Shown one piece after another: positions 1 through 11,967 of a stretch of 64,000 nt of DNA; position 1 is the stretch's first letter; every line of letters starts with the position of its first letter. The translations under genes were made by a program, and so were the position numbers. The stretch spans positions 11,098,052-11,162,051 of the forward strand of contig NC_088776.1 of assembly GCF_954871325.1 (NCBI RefSeq), written 5' to 3'. The notes beneath the pieces were generated by a model that ran no database searches, was not told where the DNA came from, and saw only the letters and a program-made list of their open reading frames with translations. This DNA comes from Gordionus sp. m RMFG-2023 (taxonomy: Eukaryota; Nematomorpha; Gordioida; Chordodea; Parachordodidae).

Positions 1-2595
1 AAAAGTTTGACAGATTTAAATTAAAACTAAACACTTAAGTTAGAGTTTTGCATTGCGTGAAATACTATCATAAATAAACTAGTTAATTAGACTCATTATT
101 ATATAAATTATTTATGTATTAATTTAGGTTCTCAATTTTACGAAACTATAATAAGTAATAATATTATAAAAATCAAATATGTGAGTTAGCAACACTTAAA
201 TTATCTTTGGCGTGGGAAGACAATGTAAGGGCGAGATTTTCCACTCGGGTTAAGAGAACAATTATCTAATTGATCCTATTAAGTTTAAAGGACTCATTAA
301 AAATAGTGATACGTTTCACATAAATTGATTAACTTAGATTTACATTATAACCCAGGCTATGTTTATCATTAACTATTTGTGATAGGTAAATAAGTAACAT
401 TACTTCCCATATTTTTGGTGGCATATACCACCATGAGTCAAAATAGTTCACTCAAACCATTTATATTCAATTTTCAAAGTAAAATTTAACGCTCTGTGTT
501 TATATTTTGTGAGTTTCTAAAAGAATGCGTAAAAAAAGTAATTGCTGTCTTTTTTTAGAATAGAAATTAAATTTTACAGTTAGTTAATTTCTATTATCAA
601 TATTTTTTTTAAAAAAATTAGGGCTAGGAAAAAAAAGGATGATTGTTGTGTAAATAATATTATCCACTTCTTTTATATTTTGGTTATTGTTATTATAGGA
701 TTAAATTTATACTATAGGCCAAAATAAAAAACGCAGTTAATATATATGATATAAGATTTCACTTTACCAAATAATTGTTGCTAAGCCTAGCTGAAGACTA
801 GCATTTATTTATAAAAATTAGATTATTGCGGATGAAGCAGTTATCATATTGAGACTTATTATTATGTTAAAGCCAAAGGTCTCTGGATCTTAGCTACTTG
901 AGCATATAAGACTATTCCTGCTCTAGAAGTCCAGGTTTTTTGTGATACCTACACATATGAAGTAATACGAGGTTCCATGAATAAGTTTATACTGTGGCGA
1001 ATCTTAATATTTATTTGATAAAAATGTACCAAATAAAATATTAAGGTAGAGCAAATTTAATTAGTGAAAGAATGAGTAATTAAATTAAAGAATTTTCTAA
1101 GGCAAGTTATTTTTTCACAACGGAAACATATAGAAAAATATAATGGAAAAGAAAGTACATAATGGGAAAAATATATTTTTTTAACAGCCCAAGAATGAAT
1201 TAATATTATTATGATATATTATTCTCTGAATCTCAAATTATTAGAGTGGATAATCAAGTCTAACAAAAGTAAAGTTTTTCCCCATGCATTTTATTATAGA
1301 CAAATGGCGTGAAACTAAAAATTATAAATAGCTTTTTCTTAGAAAATTATATTATTATTAATGTATCTTATGTAAGGTTATATTTTTAAAACTAAATTCA
1401 TTAAATGATTTGCTAGTCCTTGATGTCAAATAAAGATATTTTCATAAAATTTATTTAATTTTGCTTTCCTGCTCCGTGGTAACAATTATTTGTGTCATTT
1501 AGCTTGCTCTTCTATCATTTTGTGTGCTTTTCTGTTATTTTTTTTTACTGTTTTAAAAATATTCTTTTGCATAGTATTAAATTTTGGTGCTATTTTGCAT
1601 ATTTTATATCTTTTTTAGGTTTAAAATTTATCGTATAGTCATTATTAATGTCATATTTAAACAAATTATGGATCCAAATTATGAATGACTGTCATCCTAA
1701 AAATAGAATATAATTAGAGGCAAAATATAATAAATTTTCGTTAATTACTAGGGAAAACCAGGGATAGTCGGCAAAAGGTACCTGTCGGTTCAGTGAATTT
1801 TATTTTAAAAATAATATAAATTAAAATTTTGTTCTAAAATATTATTTATATTATTTAGCCATTTTAATTTTATCTGTTATGACATGTTTCTGACATGAAA
1901 ATTACAATATTTTCACTTCACAATTTGTATTAAAAAGAAGTTAAAATATGACAAAATAGACAATATATGAAAGTTAAAACTCTATTTTAATATTTAGGAA
2001 AGTTTCAGATTGATATATAAGGCTTAAATATATGTTAAGATCATATTAGTAATATTATCACCTTTGGGATTTGAAGAATCATGGCTTGTCGGCTCAATAG
2101 ATCAATTAATTTTTATAATATTAATAAGGTACTCAAATATATAAAAATTCCAAATAGGAAAATTTTCACCATAAAGGATTATGAAGAAGCAATAAAATAT
2201 ATGAAAATGATATGTCATCAAGAAAAGTAATAATTATTACAGGTTAAAATATAATATTTAATAAATTTAATATATAAAATAATAATTATTATTAAATTAA
2301 TCAATGTAATTTTTCATAATACATTTCAATTTTAATATAATATCAGATAAAATAAATCTTGCAAATTAAATCTTCATATATATATATATATTGTTTATAT
2401 AAATATATATATATATACGCGATTGATATATTATTTGATTAAATTCTAATTATATTTAATCAATCTGATATGAACGTTTATTTCCCATAAATTAATATTA
2501 GCCTGATAATAAGATCCATTATTTAAAATGAATTAAATATAGCAAACAAAGATTTCCATATATATCTATTGTCATTGACAATATAATATAATTCA
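1..2595. other. AT-rich spacer, no gene recognised
   Basis: No reading frame, RNA gene or repeat family could be assigned here apart from the AT microsatellite at 2376-2417. A patch near 850-1000 is slightly less AT-rich and has short open frames on both strands, but no motif I recognise. Confidence 0.5.
2376..2417. repeat. (AT)n microsatellite
   Basis: Two alternating AT runs, about 2376-2391 and 2402-2417, are separated by a short interruption. Confidence 0.85.
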
Positions 2596-2603
2596 GATTA
2601 TTA

Positions 2604-4939
2604 CAGGAGCGAATGAAGCAGAATACCCCCATGAAAAGTACCCCCTTGAAAAGTATCCCCCTCCCCTTCGAAAAAATGATAATTATGACACCCATAAATT
2701 TCAAAAATAATTTTTATTGCATCAATTTTTAATATATAATATAAATAAAATGCAAAAAATATAACTTTATAAATATTATTTTTAAATTAATAATTTAGAT
2801 AAATTAGGGGAAGAGAAAGCGAAAGAATTTATAATTTCATCAGTATTTAATTGTTTAAATAAAATATTTTCCATTGATAATATGGTTAAATTATTGAGAA
2901 AAGAATTTTTCATGGTACTGCGCAGTCTGTTTTAATTAATTTAATTTTACTCATGACTCTTTCGGCAGTACATGAGGTTGTGGGAATGGTTAATAAATAT
3001 TTATATAAAATTCTTAAATTAGGGAAAGCAGAAAAATTTAAAAGTAAACGATAAGGTAAAATAAATGAATATTTATTCCAATCTGAATCGTAATCATCAT
3101 CATCAGAAGAAGCTAAATAATGTATTGGTAAAAATATTTTAATTAAATAAATTTACAATTCTCAGAATCTGACAAATCTTTAGATTCTTGAACCTCTAGG
3201 TCATGAGTAATAATTACATTCCCCATTTTGGCCATCTTATAAATATATCTAAACTTCAACATTTCTTCGAAAATTTGACTTGAATTTAAATTGTAAAATT
3301 CACAGATATCCTTGATATCTTCTTTAATAATTGATTTTTCTGCCATTCCTATTGGCGTAAAAAAAGATGTTTGATGTAAAAATTTCATTGAATCATCATT
3401 AAATCTTTCGTTAAACTGCATAATAATTAAATCGAGTGCAGCATAAAACACACCTATTTTAAAGCTAAAAAAAATTTCTATATTTAATGATGAAAGTATA
3501 TATACCTCTCCTTTTTGGATTGTAATGTTTGAAGTCTAGAACTTTCAAAATCAAAAGGTAGATTTCTCTCGTTCATAAAATCTTACGCCTTTGAAAAAAC
3601 ATCCAAAAATTCAGTGTTATTATCTATTAGATTAAAAAATAATTAAGACAATAATTTATATTATACTTCTCAAATTAATCAAGCAATCTTTTGCCAATTG
3701 AATTTGATTTATTGCATACCCTATATCCTTCGAAATGGTTTGTTGTACAAGCTAAACTTTTTATCAACAATATTTTATCCAAAATACAAAGTGATAAGAC
3801 AAAATCAAATTTTTCTATTCTAAAGACTATAGCACTTGCCATAGTGGAAGTGGCAGGATCTTCAGAATCCTTTAAATTTGTTAAAGCTGCCCTCAAGGCA
3901 TCATAAAGTTGAAAAAAATACAATAGCTTTATATGACGATAGCCAGCTTCTAAATAAAAAAAATATTTAAAATTTAAATAAATAAGGAACTATTACCGAG
4001 TGGTATTCTTCGCGTAGAAATCGTTGCGATTTTTTCAGATCATTACACTGAAATTTTTTGAGTATCTCATATCTTTTTACACCATTAAAATAGACATAAA
4101 TCTCATCTAGTATTCCTAGAACATTTCGAAGTTTTTTAATTGATTGGCATAATTGAACAACGATTAAATTTAATCGATGACAATAACACCAAATAAAAGC
4201 TGCCTTTGGCGCCTCTGCTCTAATCAAGGCTTGCACACCATTGATTCTTCCACTCATGTTTGAGGCGCCATCATAACTTTGCCCAACTATAGTTTCAAGG
4301 GGTAAATTCATCGAGCCAAGTTTGGATATTATATTATGCTTTATATCGAGACCTGTGGTATTTCCCGTACAATATAGTCTTTCAACAGGCTTCGGCGTCT
4401 CACTATTTTCAACATATCTTACTATTAAAGCTATTGCTTCTGATTTCGAAACATCATATGTGCCATCAACTATGATTGAAAAGCACCTGTTAAATGTAAT
4501 CTCATTTTGAATTTTTTTTATAACCATATTTTTCATGGTTTTAATGAGAATGTTTATGTTATAATGATAATAGGTTTGAATATAATTTCGTTTTTAATCC
4601 CTTATTTTTTTATCCTTTTTCTTTCTTCATTTTGCTATATATACATTTTTAGTATAGGTTCAGAATCTGCAATAAGCTTAGTAAGGGCCATCATATTGCC
4701 TTCTTGTTGCCTGTTCCCCCAGAAGGCTTGGTTACGAGATATTAAATAAAATTTACTAAACATCGACCAAAATTTCCGTCAATATTTTAAATTAAATATT
4801 AAGTGGTGGGGGGGGGTCTTATTATTACATTTATAAACCAGAAATCACATGATCATGATGGATGTAAAAAAAAGTACCCCCACTCAAATTTACTGAAGCA
4901 GTTGCTTCGGACCCCCCCCCCCCGTTGTAGGGGCCCCTG
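2604..4939 (-). mobile_element. hAT element A (ZMYM/DUF4371-type), with TSD
   Basis: A 2336-bp element is flanked by a perfect 8-bp target-site duplication GATTATTA at 2596-2603 and 4940-4947, the length typical of hAT insertions. The ends are CAGGAGC on the left and CAGGGGC (read from the right), matching at 6 of 7 bases. Both subterminal regions carry G or C homopolymers (4805-4816, 4912-4923 and several C5 runs at 2623-2654). Most of the interior is covered by remains of a DUF4371-type transposase on the minus strand. The perfect duplication suggests a fairly recent insertion even though the coding part is broken. Confidence 0.9.
2810..4757 (-). pseudogene. hAT transposase remnant (DUF4371/ZMYM1-like)
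   Basis: Read on the minus strand, pieces appear in family order. First comes NQAFWGNRQQEGN (about 4757-4660), the segment ahead of DUF4371. Next is a 189-codon block (4536-3967) with IVDGTYDVSKSEA (first catalytic Asp region), QSYDGASNMSG (second Asp region) and WCYCHRLNLIV (the Cys/His motif of the insertion domain). The blocks at 3923-3675 and 3451-3143 continue the alpha-helical insertion. The C-terminal dimerisation segment LLTIPTTSCTAERVMSKIKL lies near 2990-2930. The blocks are in different frames and separated by stops or AT-rich gaps, so no complete protein is encoded, although some gaps might once have been introns. Expected activity of an intact relative: cut-and-paste DNA transposition using a DDE/RNase H-fold nucleus. 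Confidence 0.88.
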
Positions 4940-5284
4940 GATTATTACATTTAATTAGAAATGAACATTTTAGTTATCAGGATATTTATTTTGGCCTGAT
5001 AATAAGATCCAATTAATGTTATATATTTAAAAATAGAATTAAATTTGAGTGAATTTTTTATTTATTTTATTAGGTATCCCTACTACAAATTTTTTAAGAC
5101 ATTATAAAAAATATAAAATAGTTTGCAGCCCAAGATAGGTCAAAATAATAAACAAATTTGATGATGAGGAGTAAAATAAAATGGTTGAATATCTAATTTC
5201 ATGAAGCAAACTTTTTATGGTTTATCTTTTAAAAAGGTATAAAAAAATAATAGCCAGATTTTTATTATCCCATTCAAGAAATAG

Positions 5285-5775
5285 CATCAAAAAAACATTT
5301 TGTTAAAATATTAATAAAAGATGTTTGTATTATATGTAAACAGGACTTAAAATTTTCATAATTTTGCAGATTGGTTTCAATGCATAGTATGTAAAGGTTG
5401 GGCGCTTGGGTTCAGTGCCAAAAAAGATTCCTATTTTATTTGTTATAATTGTAAATAGAATATTATATAAATAAAGCATATATGAAAATTTGAAAAAAAA
5501 ATCTTTTTGTATCTCATAGGAAACCTAATAAATCACTTGATTCCACTAGCCCCAGCGATGATCCGACTAGCCATGGATTTAATCTAGGTTCAAAAAATTA
5601 CTTTTATTAAAGCATTTTTCTAAATATTTAAATAATATAACAATGTATATTTATAGGTAAGTGTTTAAGTATCGATTGGTGTGCAAAGACTTATATGACC
5701 ATTATTTTCGGAGCTATGATGATTTGACAAAAATTGCACTGACTAGCTCTGGTCTCATTGAAATATTGAAATAAT
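5285..5775 (+). other. Cys-rich PHD-like patch and short open segments, unrecognised
   Basis: After an AG acceptor-like site (TTTTGCAG ending at 5369), 5370-5457 reads as DWFQCIVCKGWALGF then SYFICYNC, spacing like the second half of a PHD-type zinc finger. A CIIC pair sits upstream at about 5326-5337. The patch 5519-5590 reads KSLDSTSPSDDPTSHGFN, and 5660-5771 reads VFKYRLVCKDLYDHYF then TKIALTSSGLIEILK before a stop. PHD-like fingers occur both in host chromatin proteins and in some pogo/Tigger-type transposases, so this could be spliced host exons or a fossil transposon. I do not recognise the protein. Confidence 0.35.
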
Positions 5776-5969
5776 TTCTGAACAATATTTATCTTTATGA
5801 TTCGATTTCAATAGATGCTTGAGATGTAGTCAGAGCAGTAACTAGGATATTTTTCTTAGGTCACTGGGGATGGAGACAATTTTTTAAAATATTTTATCAG
5901 AAATATTTGACCGAAAATTGAATAATTCGATCACCACATTTTCCAAAGATGTCACAAGTCTATTTGACT

Positions 5970-6145
5970 ACCTTTATCAGAAAAATATTACGCAAGTATG
6001 TAGATTGTGCTCATAGATGGCATAAGGGTTTGGACATCCATTAGCAAAATCTCTAGGTTTAGACAAAATTTTTTTCTAGCTAAAATATTAAGTGAGCTGT
6101 TTATAAAATCGACTCGAATTGAGCCGTCTAACAATATGAGTACTA
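5970..6145. mobile_element. hAT-like MITE family F, copy 1 (left end missing)
   Basis: The interior (AGATTGTGCTCATAGATGGC, then a hand-aligned TTGGACATCCATTAGC) and the right part (GAGCCGTCTAACAATA) match the family defined at 24264-24478. The left terminal repeat is not visible. Confidence 0.65.
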
Positions 6146-6284
6146 ATACTAAATAATAAAAGTATAAAAGCTTTGACCATAGACATTAGTCTCCTATTGT
6201 AAAATACGATACAAAGTTTCTTATTTATATATATATTTAGTTTATTTACTTTTTTTTATTATAATATTTTTGTTGTTTCTGTAT

Positions 6285-7310
6285 TTTGTATTCTATCCTC
6301 TTGATATCAATTTTAGAAATTTTCTTATTTTGCTAATAGACTTTTAATTTATACAGTCAGCAAACGAAATGAAACATTAAACTAAAATGTATATAATATA
6401 TTAGTTTAAGCATTATACATATTGGTCAACGATTTAGAATTAGTGCATTCAAAAATTTAGTAAACTTCAAGGCTAGGGCTGCATATTTATATGAGGCTAA
6501 GATTTATAAAAATATAACTCGATTCAAGATATAATAATATTTTAACTATCATTTTTCATATTTTATCCCGAAAAGAACAAATAATACATGAGATAGTAAA
6601 TAAGATTCAAAAATATTTTGAGTCGGGAAAGGGGGGGAGGGGTGAATAATTCTTTTGAATCGCAAAAAATCCGATAAAGACTGATTTTTTATAACAAGTT
6701 TCTGTTTATAGACTGATAAAACTGATTAATTAATTAGTAAATAGATGCATTACATATTGACACCCCAAGATATTCAGGACTTCTATCATTTTAGTTCTGA
6801 TATGGTGCCAATCTTGGCATCTCTTTATTATTTTACCAATAATGTGTTTTTCATGCAAACAAATTAGTACTTCTAGAAATTAGGATTTCAGGCGAAAGAC
6901 GTTTAATAATAGTTTTTTTAAACTTATAATTCGGTTACTTATGTTGTATTTCGCAAGATAATAATATTAAAACACTAAATATTAACGAAAATTGTATATT
7001 TAGAATTTCTACATTCTCCGTTCCGGCATGATACCAATTTTGGAAATTTTTCCCTTGTTTTACCAAAATCTTTTTCCCCTCAATCTACAAAATAGATTAA
7101 AAAAATAAAATGTGCTAATTAAGAATTGCTTAATGGTTTGGTAAACTTAATGAGTATTTCCAAAAGCGAGGCACTTAAAGTGTGTTTTCATTTTGTTTAT
7201 AACTCGATTTAATTCCTATGGTTCGCTAAAACAAATTGATGTTATAGTTATTCTATATCTTCCATTCTGGCATAAGACCATTTTTGGGTATTTTCTTTAT
7301 AAGGTCTATT
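6285..7310. repeat. Degenerate repeat, unit about 240 bp
   Basis: A diverged block centred on CTGGCATRATACCAATTTTG followed by AATTTT recurs near 6295-6325, 6795-6850, 7020-7060 and 7260-7295. A second shared block (AACTTATAATTCGGTTACTT at 6930 and a diverged copy at 7186) shows the same order. The last two units are spaced roughly 240-265 bp. This looks like an old tandem array; divergence is high and boundaries are approximate. Confidence 0.4.
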
Positions 7311-7819
7311 AACCGAATTAAAATTATATATAAAGCACTAAATATTGTTAAAATTTTTAGAATAAATGCTTTCAATAGCTTTTTAATTTTAAGGGTGCCA
7401 AAATTTTGTTGCTAATTTTTTCCTTAACGCTGCCTACAATACTGGTTTAAGCATTCATAGGCACTGATAAGGATATTGACATACTAAATTAGCGCTCCCA
7501 ATTGATCAGCCAACTTTAAGGGAGTATATATAATAGATATTACCTATTTAAACAAAGCAAGATAAAAATAACCATGTGAAATTAAAAAAGGCCTAGAAAA
7601 TTTAGGTTTGAAGGTGAGCCCCAGAAATATTTTTGTACCTCATTTCCCTTAGATATATTGGCTAGGCCACTAATAATGATGCTAACCTACCATCACCTAT
7701 TGGAATATAGTTTGTGACTCTTTTCATAGTGCTAAAATTTCTTTCTAATATACAGGTCCTTTCCCCATCTAATATATTTGAAGTCATTAATTTACAAGAA
7801 AAATCTTTGCAAGCTGCTA
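7311..7819. other. AT-rich spacer, nothing recognised
   Basis: No coding, RNA or repeat signal was seen between the degenerate repeat and the G+C-shifted island. Confidence 0.4.
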
Positions 7820-10050
7820 ATTTTTTTTGTTACGCATAAAGCCAGTGACACGGTTATGGTAGGAATCCTAACCGAGAGAGCCTTTTATCCTAGTTCTCAC
7901 AATCCGTTTAAATTGGGGCACCGCTAGAGCTATTCCTACCTCAAACGACGCTCAATTTCTAGACCATCGCCCAAACTTTTGAGGAGCTCGACGCGCTTAA
8001 GTGGCCTCATACAAATATTGCCGGAACAACCCAAAGAGCGCGGCCGGCAAGAATACTAAGAAAATGAAGTAGTCAGTAGGTAATTAATGATCAAATCTTA
8101 CATATATTAGATGATCATAACAATACATAAAGGGCCCTTTTAGGTCCAAACCAACTTGGTCCAGGGCACGGTATACAGATCCAAAAGAAGATCTTAATTC
8201 CTAGACTGGTTAAAAGGGGTAAACAATCCTTTTACTCATCCTCCCTTACGAAACGTCCCGGATATCAGTTGCCAGCCAGATACACTTTCGGTGTGGCTAG
8301 TTCATGTATGGGTATAACAGAATGGAAGCCGACATTTCGTCCGAGCTTTCCCCTAGCTCTATGACAGCTTGGTCCTACCAAGATGTCCAACAAGGGGAAG
8401 CCAATCGTGGGACCGGTCTTCCACTCAATTCACGATATTGATGTGTCCCTGTCTGACTAGTGGTTCTATAATAATTTGATGCTTTTACCGGCAATATAAA
8501 CCATAGGCATTTCTCAGGTCTCGTTGATTTCGACTTCGCAAAATTTTCCTTGAATAAATATAACAACGATTCAGCTTATATTTGGGTCCTTCCAATCTCC
8601 TTTCACCTCAGTTGTTGTAAAAAAGAATACCGCTGGATGCTCTTAGGATACCAAGATTGGCACTTTCAACGCAATGTCAACATCCTACTGGTCAACAAAT
8701 ATGCCCTTTATCACTACTCAGCACCTGGAGTCTAACTTTATCGAGGAAGCTCTAATCGGCCGAACATGTTAATATGTTCATCCTTCTACATTATTTATAA
8801 GACAAGCGCTCACCAAGAGTCACCAGTGACTTTTAGCATGTCTCCTTTCTCAACCCCTTTAGGCTAAAATTAATCCCATTAATGTCTGCCAACCTGGAGC
8901 CTAGAGATGACAAAATTTAAATGCAAGATAGACACATGGTTTGCTTTCTTTTCTATTCATTTATCACATATGGTTAAAAAATTTCTTAGATGTTTTCTTC
9001 AACACACAGACTATAGATACACCTCCATATGGGAACATCGTTCAGCCCAAATTGTCTGCAAAACATTAAGCTGGACGTCTGCGCTACGACCTAAGCTCGA
9101 ACAAAGTTAATCTAGGTGACATTCTCATCTATGGATATAAGTCAGAAGACGTCCGATGGTCTACCCTGAGTTTAGAATATACCCTAGAGGGTTAAGAACT
9201 ACATATAGCAATAATAAGCCCAACTTGAACCCTACCCCATATACAATGTATCTAGGGTTCAGATCGACCTTCCAAACAATATAGTAGCAGTGGACGTTTC
9301 CTCCTGAGCTAAACTTGCCTTATCTACAGACCCCAGATGTCACTACTAACCTCTCCTCACAGACATTCTGGCAGAAAGAGTACTAGGTCTAGTCATCCAC
9401 TTAGCTTCCATCACATGAATGTTTAGATTATTATCTCTATATTATATTACCATGGAGGAAACCCATCTTACCACGGTTTAATACGTATCCTCCATCAAGA
9501 AAGCAAGGATTATCACCAAACGCTACAGCACCTACTAAAGTATAGATTACATACTACCTATCCTGTCTAATACACAAGCGCATCTGACTCTCACGTCGGT
9601 GAATCTTTCTGAATATATGAGAACATGTCGGCTACCAAGGGATTTCTAGAAAGGGAGGCCCCTATTCCATTTGTACCGATTTTAGTGGCTTGCTACGTAT
9701 TACAAAAAGGAAGATCCAATTCTGTAATACTACATTGTCTAAGAACGGGTTATAGAACTTTACAGCAAAATTCAGCTGACAAGCCATCTAGGTCATGTAT
9801 TGGTGACCGTCTTCATTACTATTTATTACGAACCTGGTGAATTACAAACCCTATCTAATCGACGAACATAGATGACCTTTCTTTAACTATTCCAAAAACG
9901 AGTAATCCAAAAATCGAAGGGTAGTGACCGCCACGGTTATAATCTCTGGACTGGGCCTTAGCTATGGCCTATAAGCTATATCAATACATCCCAAAGAATA
10001 AAACTCCAACGATTCATCCCCACGTTATGTTATTATATTATATAGGACAC
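7820..10050 (+). other. G+C-shifted island of unclear origin, possible old retroelement
   Basis: Base composition changes abruptly: two 60-base lines I counted (7861 and 9181) are 43% and 42% G+C, against roughly 20-25% on both sides. No long reading frame remains. On the plus strand near 9105-9175 there is a stretch reading LGDILIYGYKSEDV, which recalls the YLDDILIYSKS motif of Ty3/gypsy-type reverse transcriptases, but no other domain is clear. If it is a retroelement fossil it is old and heavily broken. It could also be transferred DNA or part of another decayed element. No terminal repeats were found. Confidence 0.35.
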
Positions 10051-10439
10051 ATATTTTATATTGTCATTGCCGCTAGTTTTAATTTGTGAAATACTTTGTT
10101 ACATTAACCTTTTGTAAAATCTTTTTGTAAAATTCATACTTGGTAACATTAAGGGCATTGGGTATTGGAACCATAAAGGCAAAGACACCCACTGAGAAAT
10201 CTTTTCCTCTTAATGATTTTTTTTTCAATTAAAGATAAAAGTTATGATGTCTCTTTTTTTAAGATACAAATTAACTTTAATTGGCATCTGTGATAATATC
10301 AGAATGATTTATTTAATAATGCAACATATGTTCTTTAGTTACTGTAGTAAATTTGAATAAAATAAAAGAAAAAAATTTTTAAAGGAAAAAAGATTGTTTT
10401 GAATATTGATAAAAAATGTTTATATTCGATGAGATTCTG
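10051..10439. other. AT-rich spacer, nothing recognised
   Basis: No coding or repeat signal beyond the start of the inverted repeat shared with 14130-14240. Confidence 0.4.
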
Positions 10440-11960
10440 TTTAAGTTATATTTTATATATTCTAATTTTTCTGTATGTATAAAAGAATAAGAAATTTTAT
10501 AAAAATTACCATTATTATTTTTTTGTCTTGTTTTATAAATTATTAAATAAAGTAATATTAAAGTAAAATTAATCAATTAATAGATTAGTAAGATTTATTT
10601 GGCATTTCATTTTAAACTTATCTTATAATAATTGGTGCCGAATAGATTGAATGAACTATTTAAAATTTCAGACTAAAGCTCTCCCCTGTCCAATAAAATC
10701 TCAATTCTATTCGTAATAAAATGGATAAAAAGGTAAATAATAAAGTTAGTTAACATTGTATTACTTAGTTTAATTATTTGGGTGATATATACAATTAATT
10801 TCAAGTTGGTTATAATTCGATTTTTATTAAGCACACTATAATGTATACTATGCAGATTAATTTGTGGAATTTATTAAAGGATAACGTAGGGATATGTTTA
10901 ATTTCGTTGATTTGTCAGTTTTGTATTAGGCAGGAAGAGGTACATCGTATATAAGGATTGAGAATAAAGAAGTAGAAAAGATTAAAGATATGATAAGAGA
11001 TGAAAATAGGATTAGACAAGTAAATAATTATAAACCAATTGTTAGTTTTTCTTGTGGTCAGCAAGGACACATATCACGACAATGTGAGTTAACTAGGCAG
11101 CTTAAATGTACAAAATGTGGGCGTAACGGACACATAGATACGAATTGTAGAGGATTTTTTGACAGTTTGAAATGTTCCAAGTGCGGTTTAGAAGGTCATT
11201 CACAAGAGAGATGTAATAAATACTGTAATTAAGGATAATATTATATATAATAAATTTAATAGTTCGTCTGATTTTTTTAATCATAATTTAAGTATAAATG
11301 AAACAAGTATAATTAATTTAAATGGAAAAATTAATGGAAGAAAAATTGAAACAAAAGATATATATAGAATTGAATTAGAAAAGATGATAAAGAGAAATAA
11401 ATGTCCGAGAATTAAAATAAGAATAGGTGAAAGTGAAGCATGTTTTTTATTAGATACAGGAGCTGAGATTAGTTTGATGAGTATAAAAGATTTTAATAAA
11501 TGGTTTCCACAAGAAAGTTTCACAGCTAGAAGAATAATAGCGAAACAATTAGATGGTAATACAGTTAAGTTTAGGCTTTTATACAATTAAATTGGTAGAA
11601 ATAAATAAAGAGATAACGATATGGATTACTACGTTAAAGATAGATCCTATCTTAGGTTGGAATGAAATTAAGAATATTGGTCTTGATTATAATTGGTGGT
11701 CTTTGTTTGAAGATGTCCGTGAGAACAACAAAAGAACTAAAGAGATAATAAGAAGTGAGGATGAGGGACTGAGTTACCTTGTTTAGGAGTAAAACATGAA
11801 GTAGTTCTCGATAAACTGAGAAATCGAACACCAGAATTTTTAATCAGATATAAAAGCAACATAGAATAAAATAAGGAAACAGGAGGTATAAGGACAATAG
11901 AAGTAGATTCAGTGGAAGTCAAACAACAAGGAATTAAGAATATGGTAGAACTGGATCCTC
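10440..11960 (+). mobile_element. Ty3/gypsy retroelement fossil, 5' part, plus orientation
   Basis: Parts in order: an LTR/leader-like stretch (about 10490-10720) with a possible primer-binding site TTGGTGCCGAATAG near 10633; nucleocapsid region with three CCHC zinc knuckles (11050-11220); and an aspartic protease core with LDTGAE (about 11450). It stops at about 11960, where a copy in the opposite orientation begins. The element is broken in more than a few places and lacks polymerase and integrase. The same leader, knuckle and protease parts recur inverted at 12890-14240, so the two are diverged copies of one family. Confidence 0.75.
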
Positions 11961-11967
11961 TACTATT

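Noticed and set aside
850-1000. Plus-strand patch reading KGLWILAT then AYKTIPALEVQVFCDTYT as a possible exon.
   Set aside because: Interrupted by a stop, no splice sites that make sense and no family match.
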